NCBI RefSeq assembly: GCF_040096225.1
Contig: NZ_JBBMFC010000001.1
Span: 62,001-126,000, forward strand
From: Hominiventricola aquisgranensis
Lineage (GTDB): Bacteria > Bacillota > Clostridia > Lachnospirales > Lachnospiraceae
DNA: 64,000 bases
Reading direction: 5' to 3'
Shown: piece after piece, positions 34,549-42,306 of the stretch
Position numbering within the stretch: the stretch's first letter is position 1
Layout of the letters: each line of letters opens with the position of its first letter
The notes under the pieces: generated by a model
Databases searched by the model: none
Told to the model about the DNA's origin: nothing
What the model saw: only the letters and a program-made list of their open reading frames with translations
Position numbers and translations under genes: made by a program

Positions 34549-35598
34549 ATGGGATTATTCAGCAATAATAAAAAATTATGTCCGGTCTGTGGAAAGCCGA
34601 CTCCAAGGCTTCTGGCAACCAAGGTGGAGGATATGCCCATCTGTAAGGACTGTGACCGGAAGATCGACCTGCCTAAGGGGCTGGTGGATAAGATGACACT
34701 GGATAAATTCAGCAAATACATTTCCTATCATGATCAGCAACAGCCTCTGAGGGACAAATTTACAGAGACATACCGCTTTGATTTTGGGTTCGGAAAAGGA
34801 ACATTTGTGATGGATGCATCCCATGGATTCTTCAAACTGAAGGATGACGAAAATGCACTGATCATGAAAATATCCAATTTCAAGAGTCTGAGGGTGCTGG
34901 AGGATGACAAGCCTCTGTATGAAAGCCAGGGCGGCACGATCAAATGTTATAAGAGTATGATGCCATCAAAGATCAGAGCCATGTCCACCCAGATCACGCA
35001 GTATGAGGCGCAGAGACGGGAATATGAGATGGTAGAACAGATGGAACGGATGCGGGATGAACGGGACCGCCTTTATGATGAGCGAGACCGTCGGCTTGGC
35101 GGCAGAAGACTGGATGAGCGAGACCGTCGGATGGATGATCGGCGATTTGACGAGCGTTCCACGAGAACTTACCGCAGTGAACCGACTTTTGATGTGAAAG
35201 GCCCATTCCGCTACTTTTATGTGGAACTTGCCATGAAACATCCGTACTGGGGTTCGATCCGCTGGCCGCTGGCTGCACCGGAATTTGACAGGTACTATCC
35301 AAGTGTGAATACCTATCTGCAGGAGTATGAGGATAAGGTGGATCAGCTTCATACACTGGTGGTCAATCTGATCCAGATGGTAAGCCCGGGGGCAAAAGAG
35401 ATTCAGATGTCTGCGGCAGGAAGTGCAGGTGCGGCAGCCGCTCAGCCGGTCAAGAGCGTGCTCGGCAATAAGAAACCAGCTGCTGCCGCAGGAACAAGTG
35501 CCGTGGAGGAGATCAAGAAATACAAAGAACTTCTGGATGCAGGAGTTATCACACAAGAAGAATTTTCAGCAAAGAAAAAGCAGCTGATGGGAATCTGA
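34549..35598 (+). CDS. DUF4428 zinc-ribbon and SHOCT domain protein
   Basis: A 349-residue soluble protein with three parts. The N-terminus has a zinc ribbon with LCPVCGK and CKDCD pairs (DUF4428 type). The middle contains an unusual stretch (about 165-210) rich in Arg, Asp and Glu with repeats of the type DERDRR. The C-terminal 30 residues form a SHOCT motif (IKKYKELLDAGVITQEEF). The ATG at 34549 is 8 bases from AGGAGG; the earlier ATG at 34543 is too close. SHOCT proteins are often tied to membranes or oligomers through this short helix pair. Context with LemA and an exported protease suggests envelope work; the exact function is unknown. Confidence 0.82.
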   Translation: MGLFSNNKKLCPVCGKPTPRLLATKVEDMPICKDCDRKIDLPKGLVDKMTLDKFSKYISYHDQQQPLRDKFTETYRFDFGFGKGTFVMDASHGFFKLKDDENALIMKISNFKSLRVLEDDKPLYESQGGTIKCYKSMMPSKIRAMSTQITQYEAQRREYEMVEQMERMRDERDRLYDERDRRLGGRRLDERDRRMDDRRFDERSTRTYRSEPTFDVKGPFRYFYVELAMKHPYWGSIRWPLAAPEFDRYYPSVNTYLQEYEDKVDQLHTLVVNLIQMVSPGAKEIQMSAAGSAGAAAAQPVKSVLGNKKPAAAAGTSAVEEIKKYKELLDAGVITQEEFSAKKKQLMGI

Positions 35599-35619
35599 GT
35601 TTACATGGGAGGGATGCGA

Positions 35620-37584
35620 ATGAAAAAGAGATTTCTGGCAGCATTCATGATTCTGGTGATGGGGTGTGCTTTGACAGCCTGTGACGAAGAGGAGACGGCA
35701 GACGGACAGACTGCGGATACTGCTTCCGAAGCAGAAGAGGGAAGCTGGTCAATCTACTGGTATCTCTGTGGAAGTGATCTGGAATCTGGTGGTGGATTTG
35801 CCACCTATGATCTGAGTGAGCTTATGGAGGTGGAGCTTCCGGAAAATGTAAATGTGGTCATTGAGACGGGTGGATCTTCCGAGTGGCAGAATGATGTGGT
35901 CGATGCAGACCACCTGCAAAGATGGCTGTACAGCAGTGAAGGACTGGAACTGGTGGATGAGCAGCCTTCTGCAAGTATGGGAGAAGCAGAGACTCTTGCA
36001 GATTTCCTGCAGTTTGCAAAGAACAATTATCCGGCTGAAAAGACAGCTGTGGTATTCTGGAACCATGGAGGTGGTTCTGTGTCGGGTGCTTCGTTTGACG
36101 AACTGTATGGATTTGATTCATTGACCCTGGATGAAATGTACACAGCATTTGCCAGTGTGTGGGAGCCTTCGGAAGAAGAACAGCCTTTGGAGCTGGTAGG
36201 ATTTGACACCTGTCTGATGGCAACAGTGGATGTGGCATATACGTTTTCGGATCTGGCACACTATCTGGTTGCATCCGAGGAGACAGAGCCTGCCAATGGA
36301 TGGTATTATTCCCAGTGGGTTGGTGCCCTTGCGGATGATCCTTCCATGGATGGAGAAGAGCTGGGGCGTGTGATCTGTGATGCTTATTATGCAGGCTGTG
36401 AGGAAGTGGGAACTCAGGACAACACCACTCTTTCTCTTACAGATCTGACAAAAGTGGGACCGCTTCTGACGGCTTATGATACCTTTGGCTCAGAAGCACT
36501 GGCGGCAGCCTGCGAAGATCCTGGATTCTTCTCACAGTTCGGCCGTGTGGCGGCAAAGAGTGAGAATTATGGAGGTAATACCAGAGAGCAGGGTTATACC
36601 AACATGGTGGATCTTGGTCATATGGCAAGACAGAGTTCTGATATGCTGGGGTCTGCCAAGGACGTGCTGGATGCACTGGAGGACTGCGTTCTGTATCAGG
36701 TAGGAGGTCAGTATCGGACAGAAGCGACCGGACTTTCCTGCTATTATTCCTACAATGGTGATGTGGATGATTTCTGGGGCTATGCTAATATTGGCACAGG
36801 AGCTGCGTTCAAATATTTCTATGCCTATGAGCTGACCGGTGAACTGGATGATTCGGGTATGGAATATATTAAAAATATGCAGTTTGAGGAGCTGCCGGAG
36901 GTGAAGAATCTTCTGTCTGTGGACTGGGACGGAGCACCGCTGGATGTGACGGATGATGGTATCTCCTATCTGACATTGGGACCGGAAGCCAATGATATTC
37001 TGGCTGGAATCGGCTTTAGCCTTTATTATGTGGATGAGGAAGATGACCTGATGCTCTGGCTGGGAACCGATAATGATATGAACGCAGACTGGGAAAATGG
37101 AGTCTTCTATGACAATTTCCGCGGAGTCTGGGGAAGCATTGATGGCAACATGGTTTTCATGGAGCTGAGCGACGAAAGCGAAGATTATACTATGTTTTCT
37201 GTTCCGATTCTCCTGAACGGAGAGGAATATAATCTGCAGGTTGTCTATGATTTCACTACTGAAGAGTGGAGCATCCTTGGCGCACGTCAGGGCATTGATG
37301 ATACGGGTATGGCTGACAAGGAACTGCGGCTTCTGGAGGAAGGTGATGAGATCACAACCATCTGGTATGCAGCAACCGCAACCGGTGATGATGATTTTGA
37401 AGCTTATACCGCAGATACCTTCACAGTGACTGCAGATACCAGCTTTGATGAGATGAAACTTCCGGATGGAAGCTATTCCATGGTATACGAGATGCGTGAC
37501 GCCATGGATAATTACGCATACTCTGATGCTGTGATCTTTGATTGTGCAGACGGTGAGATCCAGACGACGGTATTTACAGAGTAA
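35620..37584 (+). CDS. Clostripain-family (C11) cysteine peptidase lipoprotein
   Basis: A 654-residue exported protein. Signal peptide with lipobox LTAC (Cys21), an acidic linker, then the peptidase C11 domain: WNHGGGSVSG with catalytic His149 and GFDTCLMATVDVAY with catalytic Cys198. The remaining about 350 residues continue with beta-rich domains ending in an Ig-like part. Clostripains cleave after arginine or lysine and may act on surface or secreted proteins; many gut clostridia carry lipid-anchored relatives. GGGAGGG lies 6-12 bases before the ATG at 35620. A strong terminator follows. Confidence 0.9.
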   Translation: MKKRFLAAFMILVMGCALTACDEEETADGQTADTASEAEEGSWSIYWYLCGSDLESGGGFATYDLSELMEVELPENVNVVIETGGSSEWQNDVVDADHLQRWLYSSEGLELVDEQPSASMGEAETLADFLQFAKNNYPAEKTAVVFWNHGGGSVSGASFDELYGFDSLTLDEMYTAFASVWEPSEEEQPLELVGFDTCLMATVDVAYTFSDLAHYLVASEETEPANGWYYSQWVGALADDPSMDGEELGRVICDAYYAGCEEVGTQDNTTLSLTDLTKVGPLLTAYDTFGSEALAAACEDPGFFSQFGRVAAKSENYGGNTREQGYTNMVDLGHMARQSSDMLGSAKDVLDALEDCVLYQVGGQYRTEATGLSCYYSYNGDVDDFWGYANIGTGAAFKYFYAYELTGELDDSGMEYIKNMQFEELPEVKNLLSVDWDGAPLDVTDDGISYLTLGPEANDILAGIGFSLYYVDEEDDLMLWLGTDNDMNADWENGVFYDNFRGVWGSIDGNMVFMELSDESEDYTMFSVPILLNGEEYNLQVVYDFTTEEWSILGARQGIDDTGMADKELRLLEEGDEITTIWYAATATGDDDFEAYTADTFTVTADTSFDEMKLPDGSYSMVYEMRDAMDNYAYSDAVIFDCADGEIQTTVFTE

Positions 37585-37640
37585 AATGCTGACATAGAAG
37601 CCAATGCCAATGCAGGTGGAGGCTTTACGTCCTCCTTTCA

Positions 37641-37666
37641 GGGCAGCCTTATGGCTGCCCTTTTTT
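37641..37666 (+). terminator. Strong terminator after the clostripain gene
   Basis: Perfect 8-bp stem GGGCAGCC / GGCTGCCC, loop TTAT, then TTTTTT. Confidence 0.92.
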
Positions 37667-37693
37667 CATGCCACATTGCTGCACGACTATTAT

Positions 37694-37710
37694 TTATCGT
37701 AAAACAATAA
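37694..37710. promoter_or_regulatory. Likely operator of the DUF2975-XRE unit
   Basis: TTATCGT-AAA-ACAATAA, an inverted repeat with one mismatch, just upstream of the -35 box. The short XRE protein coded two genes later would be the natural ligand. Confidence 0.5.
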
Positions 37711-37717
37711 AAATATA

Positions 37718-37746
37718 TTGACAAATACAGGAAGTACAAGTATACT
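37718..37746 (+). promoter_or_regulatory. Promoter of the DUF2975-XRE-DUF4153 operon
   Basis: Consensus TTGACA (37718-37723), 17-base spacer, TATACT (37741-37746). One of the best sigma-A matches in the window. Confidence 0.8.
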
Positions 37747-37777
37747 GAAGCCACAATAAGGAAAAAGGAGAAGAAAA

Positions 37778-38257
37778 ATGGAACAGCGTACATTGGTAAA
37801 ATGGTTGAAGATACTGGTATTATTTGCAGCGGTCTGTGGACTGGGACTGGCAGGAGGTGTGCTGCCACTGGCAGGACAGTGGCTGGTGGAGAGCTATCCA
37901 GAGTTTTCCTATTGCTTCTGGCCGTGGCTCATCTTTCTGTGGGTTTTGTCGATTCCTTGCTTTTGGGCTCTGTATCTGGCGTGGAAGATATTTGGAAATA
38001 TTGAAAAGGATCATGCATTTACTACGGAAAATGCAGAGTATATGGGACGTATTTCTTTTCTGGCGGTAGCGGATGCTGTGGTGCTCTTGGTGGGAAATGT
38101 GTTGTTCTGGCTGATTGGTATGAATCATCCAGGAATATTGCTTTTGTGCTTTGTGGTCACGCTGATCGGTATTGGATTTTCTGTAGCGGCAGCAGCATTG
38201 TCTCATCTCATTTGGAAAGCGGCTGATCTGCAGGATCAGAGCGACTGGACCATCTAG
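37778..38257 (+). CDS. DUF2975 membrane protein
   Basis: A 159-residue protein with four predicted membrane helices, of the DUF2975 group. The KIFGNIEKDHAFTTENAEYMGRIS loop between helices 2 and 3 (given in part) is the family mark. It is followed 12 bases later by a small XRE regulator, the standard partner of this family. Such pairs are thought to be membrane-linked self-regulating units, but no function has been firmly shown. The AAAGGAGAAG site precedes the ATG. Confidence 0.85.
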   Translation: MEQRTLVKWLKILVLFAAVCGLGLAGGVLPLAGQWLVESYPEFSYCFWPWLIFLWVLSIPCFWALYLAWKIFGNIEKDHAFTTENAEYMGRISFLAVADAVVLLVGNVLFWLIGMNHPGILLLCFVVTLIGIGFSVAAAALSHLIWKAADLQDQSDWTI

Positions 38258-38269
38258 GAGGGCGAACAT

Positions 38270-38494
38270 ATGTCGATCATTATCAATATAGATGTCATGC
38301 TTGCAAAGCGGAAAATGAGCGTTACAGAGCTATCTGAACGGGTTGGGATCACCATGGCGAATATTTCCATATTAAAAAATGGTAAGGCCAAGGCAATCAA
38401 GCTGAGTACCTTAAACAGCATCTGCAAAGCACTTAACTGTCAGCCAGGAGATATTCTGGAATATGTGGAGGATGAGGACGATGAATGCATTTGA
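38270..38494 (+). CDS. Small XRE-family regulator (YozG-like)
   Basis: A 74-residue helix-turn-helix protein: SVTELSERVGITMANISILK spans the HTH and NSICKALNCQPGDILEYV the C-terminal part. It starts 12 bases after the DUF2975 gene and overlaps the following DUF4153-like gene by 14 bases, so the three are made together. It probably binds the ATCGT-type palindrome before the operon promoter. Confidence 0.9.
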   Translation: MSIIINIDVMLAKRKMSVTELSERVGITMANISILKNGKAKAIKLSTLNSICKALNCQPGDILEYVEDEDDECI

Positions 38495-39770
38495 TCGTGT
38501 AAAGGGAATGGATCGGATCTTCTGCGGACTGTATCTGCTGCTTGGCTATGGATTTATTTGGATGTTCACGAACAGTACTTCTGCATGGTGCCTGCCTGTC
38601 TACACCGTTTTTTATACAGCAGTGGTGCTGGTGTATGCCAGGACTTTGGGAATCCGTCCTGTGAAGGAAAGCTGGTTCTGGTTTGTGATTTTGCTGATAC
38701 TCGGAATTTCTCAGGAAATGGACAATGGCATGATGGTCGGACGGTTTCTGGCATTACTGCTGGTGGCTGCTTACTGGACATTCGCAGTATCAGGGAGACT
38801 GCTGGATCAGGGACGAACATCCGGCTGGATCTTATTCGATGGATGGAATGCATTGGGAATGGTACCATTTACCAATATGGATGCCCTGATCCGGGTGTTG
38901 TTTCACCAGAAGAGCGGTGACGGGGAGCAGGACAAAACATCCCTGTCAGAAATGAAAGCGGTGGCTCTGGGTTTGGGGATAGCAGCAGTTCTCCTGTGTA
39001 TCCTGCTGCCGCTTCTGTCTGGTGCGGACGCCGGATTTGAGATGCTGACAGGAGATGTGGCAGACTGGATCACGGCGCATCTGCTGGGATTTGCCCTTCG
39101 TATGTGCTTTGCAATACCTGTGTCATTTTATCTGTTTGGTCTGACTTTTGGAGGACTGACTGGACGGCATACAGACTATATCAAGGAAGATATGCTGAAA
39201 AAGACAAAAAACCAGATTCAGATCCTGCCGGTACCGGCAGCGGTCACAACTTTTGTGCTAATCTGTGGTGTGTATCTATTATTTATCGGACTGCAGGGGT
39301 CATACCTGTTCTCGGCACTGGCTGGAAAGCTGCCGGAGGCATTTACCTATGCAGAATATGCCAGAAGGGGATTTTTTGAATTGTGTCAGGTATCGGTGTG
39401 GAACCTTTGTATTTTGATCATGTCAGATCTGTTCACCAGTCGGAAAGACAAACAGTTCATGTGTCTGAAAGGAATGAATGTCTGTCTGTCGGTGCTGACA
39501 CTGCTTCTGATCACCACAGCGATTGGGAAAATGTTCCTGTACATCAGTGCCTATGGGCTGACTGCTTACCGGATTCTGTCACTTACCTTTATGCTGTGGC
39601 TGACGATTATATTTGTGGGATGGATCATCCGTCAGTGGAGGACATTTCCTCTGGCGAGAATCAGCATTCTGACAGGAGCAGTGCTCTACACCCTTCTTTG
39701 TGTGCTTCCGATGAGCAGTCTTTGCAGATATTATAATCTATGGGCACAGACGCATGGATTTTTACACTGA
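38481..39770 (+). CDS. DUF4153/DUF4173-like polytopic membrane protein
   Basis: A 429-residue protein with about ten membrane helices. The cytosolic loops are short apart from one with KKTKNQIQILP. It resembles DUF4153/DUF4173 proteins, which occur beside DUF2975-XRE genes; the assignment rests on size, topology and neighbours (AEYARRGFFELC is a typical family motif). The start at 38481 has GGAGGATGAGG just upstream, inside the regulator gene. Function is unknown. Confidence 0.75.
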   Translation: MNAFDRVKGMDRIFCGLYLLLGYGFIWMFTNSTSAWCLPVYTVFYTAVVLVYARTLGIRPVKESWFWFVILLILGISQEMDNGMMVGRFLALLLVAAYWTFAVSGRLLDQGRTSGWILFDGWNALGMVPFTNMDALIRVLFHQKSGDGEQDKTSLSEMKAVALGLGIAAVLLCILLPLLSGADAGFEMLTGDVADWITAHLLGFALRMCFAIPVSFYLFGLTFGGLTGRHTDYIKEDMLKKTKNQIQILPVPAAVTTFVLICGVYLLFIGLQGSYLFSALAGKLPEAFTYAEYARRGFFELCQVSVWNLCILIMSDLFTSRKDKQFMCLKGMNVCLSVLTLLLITTAIGKMFLYISAYGLTAYRILSLTFMLWLTIIFVGWIIRQWRTFPLARISILTGAVLYTLLCVLPMSSLCRYYNLWAQTHGFLH

Positions 39771-39831
39771 AAAGTGCTATACTGGTAGGCACAAAGGGTG
39801 ATTGACCCGAAGTCAGAAGGAGGAAATTCGT

Positions 39832-40329
39832 ATGATGTTGGAAGAGTCGGTTAAAGTTTTGACCATGCAGGAGGAAATACTTCAGTTTTCTCATTTTACG
39901 AATGAGGATGCATGGGAGCTTGGTAGCTATATGGTTGAAGAAGCAGCCAGAAATGATCTGCCTGTGGCGGTCAGCATCCGTCTGAATAATGGTTACACAG
40001 TGTTTCAGTATGGATTCAGTGGGACCAACTGCAGTAATGAATTGTGGATGAAGAGAAAAGAAAATACCGTCCGCATGATGGAGATGAGTTCCCTGCGTTT
40101 ATATATGCTTCTTAAGCTGAAGCAGGAAACACTGGAAGACAGGGGGTTAAATGGAAAAGATTACGTAGCCAGAGGCGGCGCATTCCCGATCCGTGTGGAA
40201 GGTGTGGGAGTGATCGGAAGCGTGATCGTATCGGGACTTGATCATATGGCAGATCATGATTTTGCAGTAGCATGCATCAGTCAGTACCTGCGGATCGACA
40301 ATATCCCTCGTCTGCCGGTGAATTATTGA
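39832..40329 (+). CDS. UPF0303 / HbpS-like domain protein
   Basis: A 165-residue cytosolic protein of the UPF0303 group (heme-degrading HbpS-like fold). The ARGGAFPIRVEGVGVIGSVIVSG stretch (shown in part as GGAFPIRV and GVIGSVIVSGL) and DHDFAVACISQYL near the end are the family hallmarks. AAGGAGG lies 8 bases before the ATG at 39832. The fold binds small ligands in several bacteria; no heme-related gene is nearby, so the real ligand is open. Confidence 0.82.
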   Translation: MMLEESVKVLTMQEEILQFSHFTNEDAWELGSYMVEEAARNDLPVAVSIRLNNGYTVFQYGFSGTNCSNELWMKRKENTVRMMEMSSLRLYMLLKLKQETLEDRGLNGKDYVARGGAFPIRVEGVGVIGSVIVSGLDHMADHDFAVACISQYLRIDNIPRLPVNY

Positions 40330-40379
40330 CACATATTTTTTGAATATTTGCATATCTCTGAATAAAATTCACAAAACAC

Positions 40380-40408
40380 TTGCGGAAAAACCATATTTTA
40401 TGTACAAT
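40380..40408 (+). promoter_or_regulatory. Predicted promoter for the phosphoribosyltransferase-like gene
   Basis: TTGCGG (40380-40385), 17-base spacer, TACAAT (40403-40408). The leader of about 55 bases includes GGCGGGGAGGGG. Confidence 0.55.
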
Positions 40409-40470
40409 ATTCCTATATAAAACGGCGGGGAGGGGATTCGTAACCAGCCGAATAAAGGGGGATCAGATAT

Positions 40471-41112
40471 ATGGAAGATCGTATGTTCAAAATTATTTCA
40501 CCTGCTGACAAAAAAGTAGCCCTGAAGGTTATCCCGGGACACTTTGTGACTTCTCATTCTCATATCACTCATTATATAGATATGACTACATTAAGAGCCC
40601 GTCAGAATGAGGCAGAAGCGGCAGCAAGACTGTTGGCAGCAAAATATGCCAATACAACGATGGTAGATACGATCATCTGTCTGAACGGATGTGAAGTGAT
40701 CGGTGCATACCTGGCACAGGAGCTGAGCCGTTCTGGTATCCGGTGTATGAATGCTCATGAAACAATTTATGTGACTGCTCCGGAACAGGACATCAACGGT
40801 CAGATGATCTTCCGCGACAACACGAAGCTGATGGTGCAGGGAAAGAATGTATTGATCCTGTCCACCTCCATCACGACTGGTGTGACACTTGACAAGGCAA
40901 TTGACAGTGTTGAATATTACGGAGGGCGTGTGCAGGGAATCGCTTCTGTCTTCAGTTTTATCAGCAAAGCAAGAGGCGTTGAGGTCAACAGCATTTTCGG
41001 TGCCAAAGATATGAAGGGTTATGCTTCTTATGATGCAAGAGTGTGTCCTATGTGTAAGGCAAAACAGAAAATTGATGCGATCGTCAATGGATTTGGATAC
41101 AGCAAGATGTAG
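40471..41112 (+). CDS. Phosphoribosyltransferase-like protein with altered PRPP motif
   Basis: A 213-residue protein that looks like an orotate-type phosphoribosyltransferase: DTIICLNGCEVIGAYLA resembles the pyrophosphate-binding loop region and VLILSTSITTGVTL (127-140) lines up with the PRPP motif. The two acidic residues normally found there (DD) are Ser-Thr here, so classic PRPP binding may be lost or changed. A C-terminal VCPMCKAKQK gives a CxxC pair, possibly for metal. It lies 114 bases before carAB, which suggests a link with pyrimidine supply, perhaps as a regulator rather than an enzyme. A true OPRT cannot be excluded. Confidence 0.7.
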   Translation: MEDRMFKIISPADKKVALKVIPGHFVTSHSHITHYIDMTTLRARQNEAEAAARLLAAKYANTTMVDTIICLNGCEVIGAYLAQELSRSGIRCMNAHETIYVTAPEQDINGQMIFRDNTKLMVQGKNVLILSTSITTGVTLDKAIDSVEYYGGRVQGIASVFSFISKARGVEVNSIFGAKDMKGYASYDARVCPMCKAKQKIDAIVNGFGYSKM

Positions 41113-41138
41113 CAACGGAAAGTTTTTTGAAAAACATT

Positions 41139-41169
41139 GGGGGAGGGGCTTGCCAACTTCCCCCTTTTT
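41139..41169 (+). terminator. Terminator-like hairpin between the PRT-like gene and carA
   Basis: GGGGGAG (41139-41145) pairs with CTTCCCCC (41157-41164) with one bulge, then TTTTT. The loop and 3' arm overlap the carAB promoter. Confidence 0.7.
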
Positions 41170-41178
41170 GTGTATAAT
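41150..41178 (+). promoter_or_regulatory. carAB promoter
   Basis: TTGCCA (41150-41155), 17-base spacer, TATAAT (41173-41178). The -35 box lies in the loop of the upstream terminator. Confidence 0.65.
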
Positions 41179-41226
41179 AACGACAATTTGGGTATTTTTA
41201 AGACAGGAAAGGACAAAGGTGAAAAG

Positions 41227-42306
41227 ATGAAAGCATTTCTTATTCTGGAAGATGGCCATGTCTTTACAGGCAGAAGCATCGGTTCCACCCGCGAAGCGGT
41301 CAGTGAGATCGTGTTCAATACGTCTATGACGGGATATCTGGAAGTCTTGACGGACCCCTCTTATGCAGGGCAGGCAGTCGTAATGACTTATCCTTTAATT
41401 GGCAACTATGGAATCTGTTATGAGGATATGGAGTCAGAAAGACCATGGGTTGATGGTTTTATTGTCCGTGAGTTATCCAGAATGCCGAGTAATTTCCGGT
41501 CTGAGGATACAATTCAGAATTTTCTTGAAAAAAATGACATTCCTGGTATCTGCGGCATAGATACGCGTGCACTTACCAAAATCTTACGTGAGTCTGGTAC
41601 CATGAACGGTATGATTACCACTGATGAAAATTATAATATGGATGAAGTCATGAAGAAGCTGAAGGCTTATTCAACCGGGGATGAAGTTTCCAAGGTGAGC
41701 TGCCGTGAGAAAAAGGTGCTGCCAGGTGACGGCTATAAAGTAGCACTTCTTGATCTTGGTGCAAAGAAAAATATTGCCAGATCATTAAATGAGCGTGGTT
41801 GTGAGGTGACGATCTATCCATCTACCACAACTGCAGAAGAGATCATTGCATCCAGACCGGATGGAATCATGTTATCCAACGGCCCTGGAGATCCGAAGGC
41901 CTGTGTGCAGGTGATCAAAGAGATCCGCAAGCTCTATGAGACAGAGATCCCGATCTTTGCAATCTGTCTGGGACATCAGCTCATGGCACTTGCTACAGGT
42001 GCAGATACTTTTAAATTGAAATATGGACACCGCGGCGGCAATCACCCGGTGAAAGATATGGAGACTGGAAGAGTTTATATCTCTTCTCAGAACCATGGTT
42101 ATGCGGTCGATCCTGAGAGTCTTGACCCACAGGTTGCTGTGCCGGCATTTACCAATGTGAATGATGGAACCAACGAAGGTCTGAAATATGTAGGAAAAAA
42201 TATTTTCACAGTTCAGTACCATCCGGAGGCATGCCCCGGACCGCAGGATTCCAGTTACCTGTTTGACAGATTTTTGAAAATGATGGAGGAAAAGAAGAAT
42301 GCCTAA
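41227..42306 (+). CDS. carA: Carbamoyl-phosphate synthase small (glutaminase) subunit
   Basis: Supplies ammonia from glutamine to CarB for carbamoyl phosphate, shared by arginine and pyrimidine synthesis. The 359 residues comprise the N-terminal CarA domain (FNTSMTGYLEVLTDPSYAGQ) and a class I glutaminase with LSNGPGDPKA, the nucleophile Cys247 in AICLGHQ, and YHPEACPGP. The ATG at 41227 follows AAGGTG; the longer open frame crosses the promoter. It overlaps carB by 8 bases. Confidence 0.96.
   Translation: MKAFLILEDGHVFTGRSIGSTREAVSEIVFNTSMTGYLEVLTDPSYAGQAVVMTYPLIGNYGICYEDMESERPWVDGFIVRELSRMPSNFRSEDTIQNFLEKNDIPGICGIDTRALTKILRESGTMNGMITTDENYNMDEVMKKLKAYSTGDEVSKVSCREKKVLPGDGYKVALLDLGAKKNIARSLNERGCEVTIYPSTTTAEEIIASRPDGIMLSNGPGDPKACVQVIKEIRKLYETEIPIFAICLGHQLMALATGADTFKLKYGHRGGNHPVKDMETGRVYISSQNHGYAVDPESLDPQVAVPAFTNVNDGTNEGLKYVGKNIFTVQYHPEACPGPQDSSYLFDRFLKMMEEKKNA

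Noticed and set aside
40471..41112. Calling this gene pyrE
   Set aside because: The PRPP motif lacks the two acidic residues and the end carries an extra CxxC, so a firm enzyme name is not justified.
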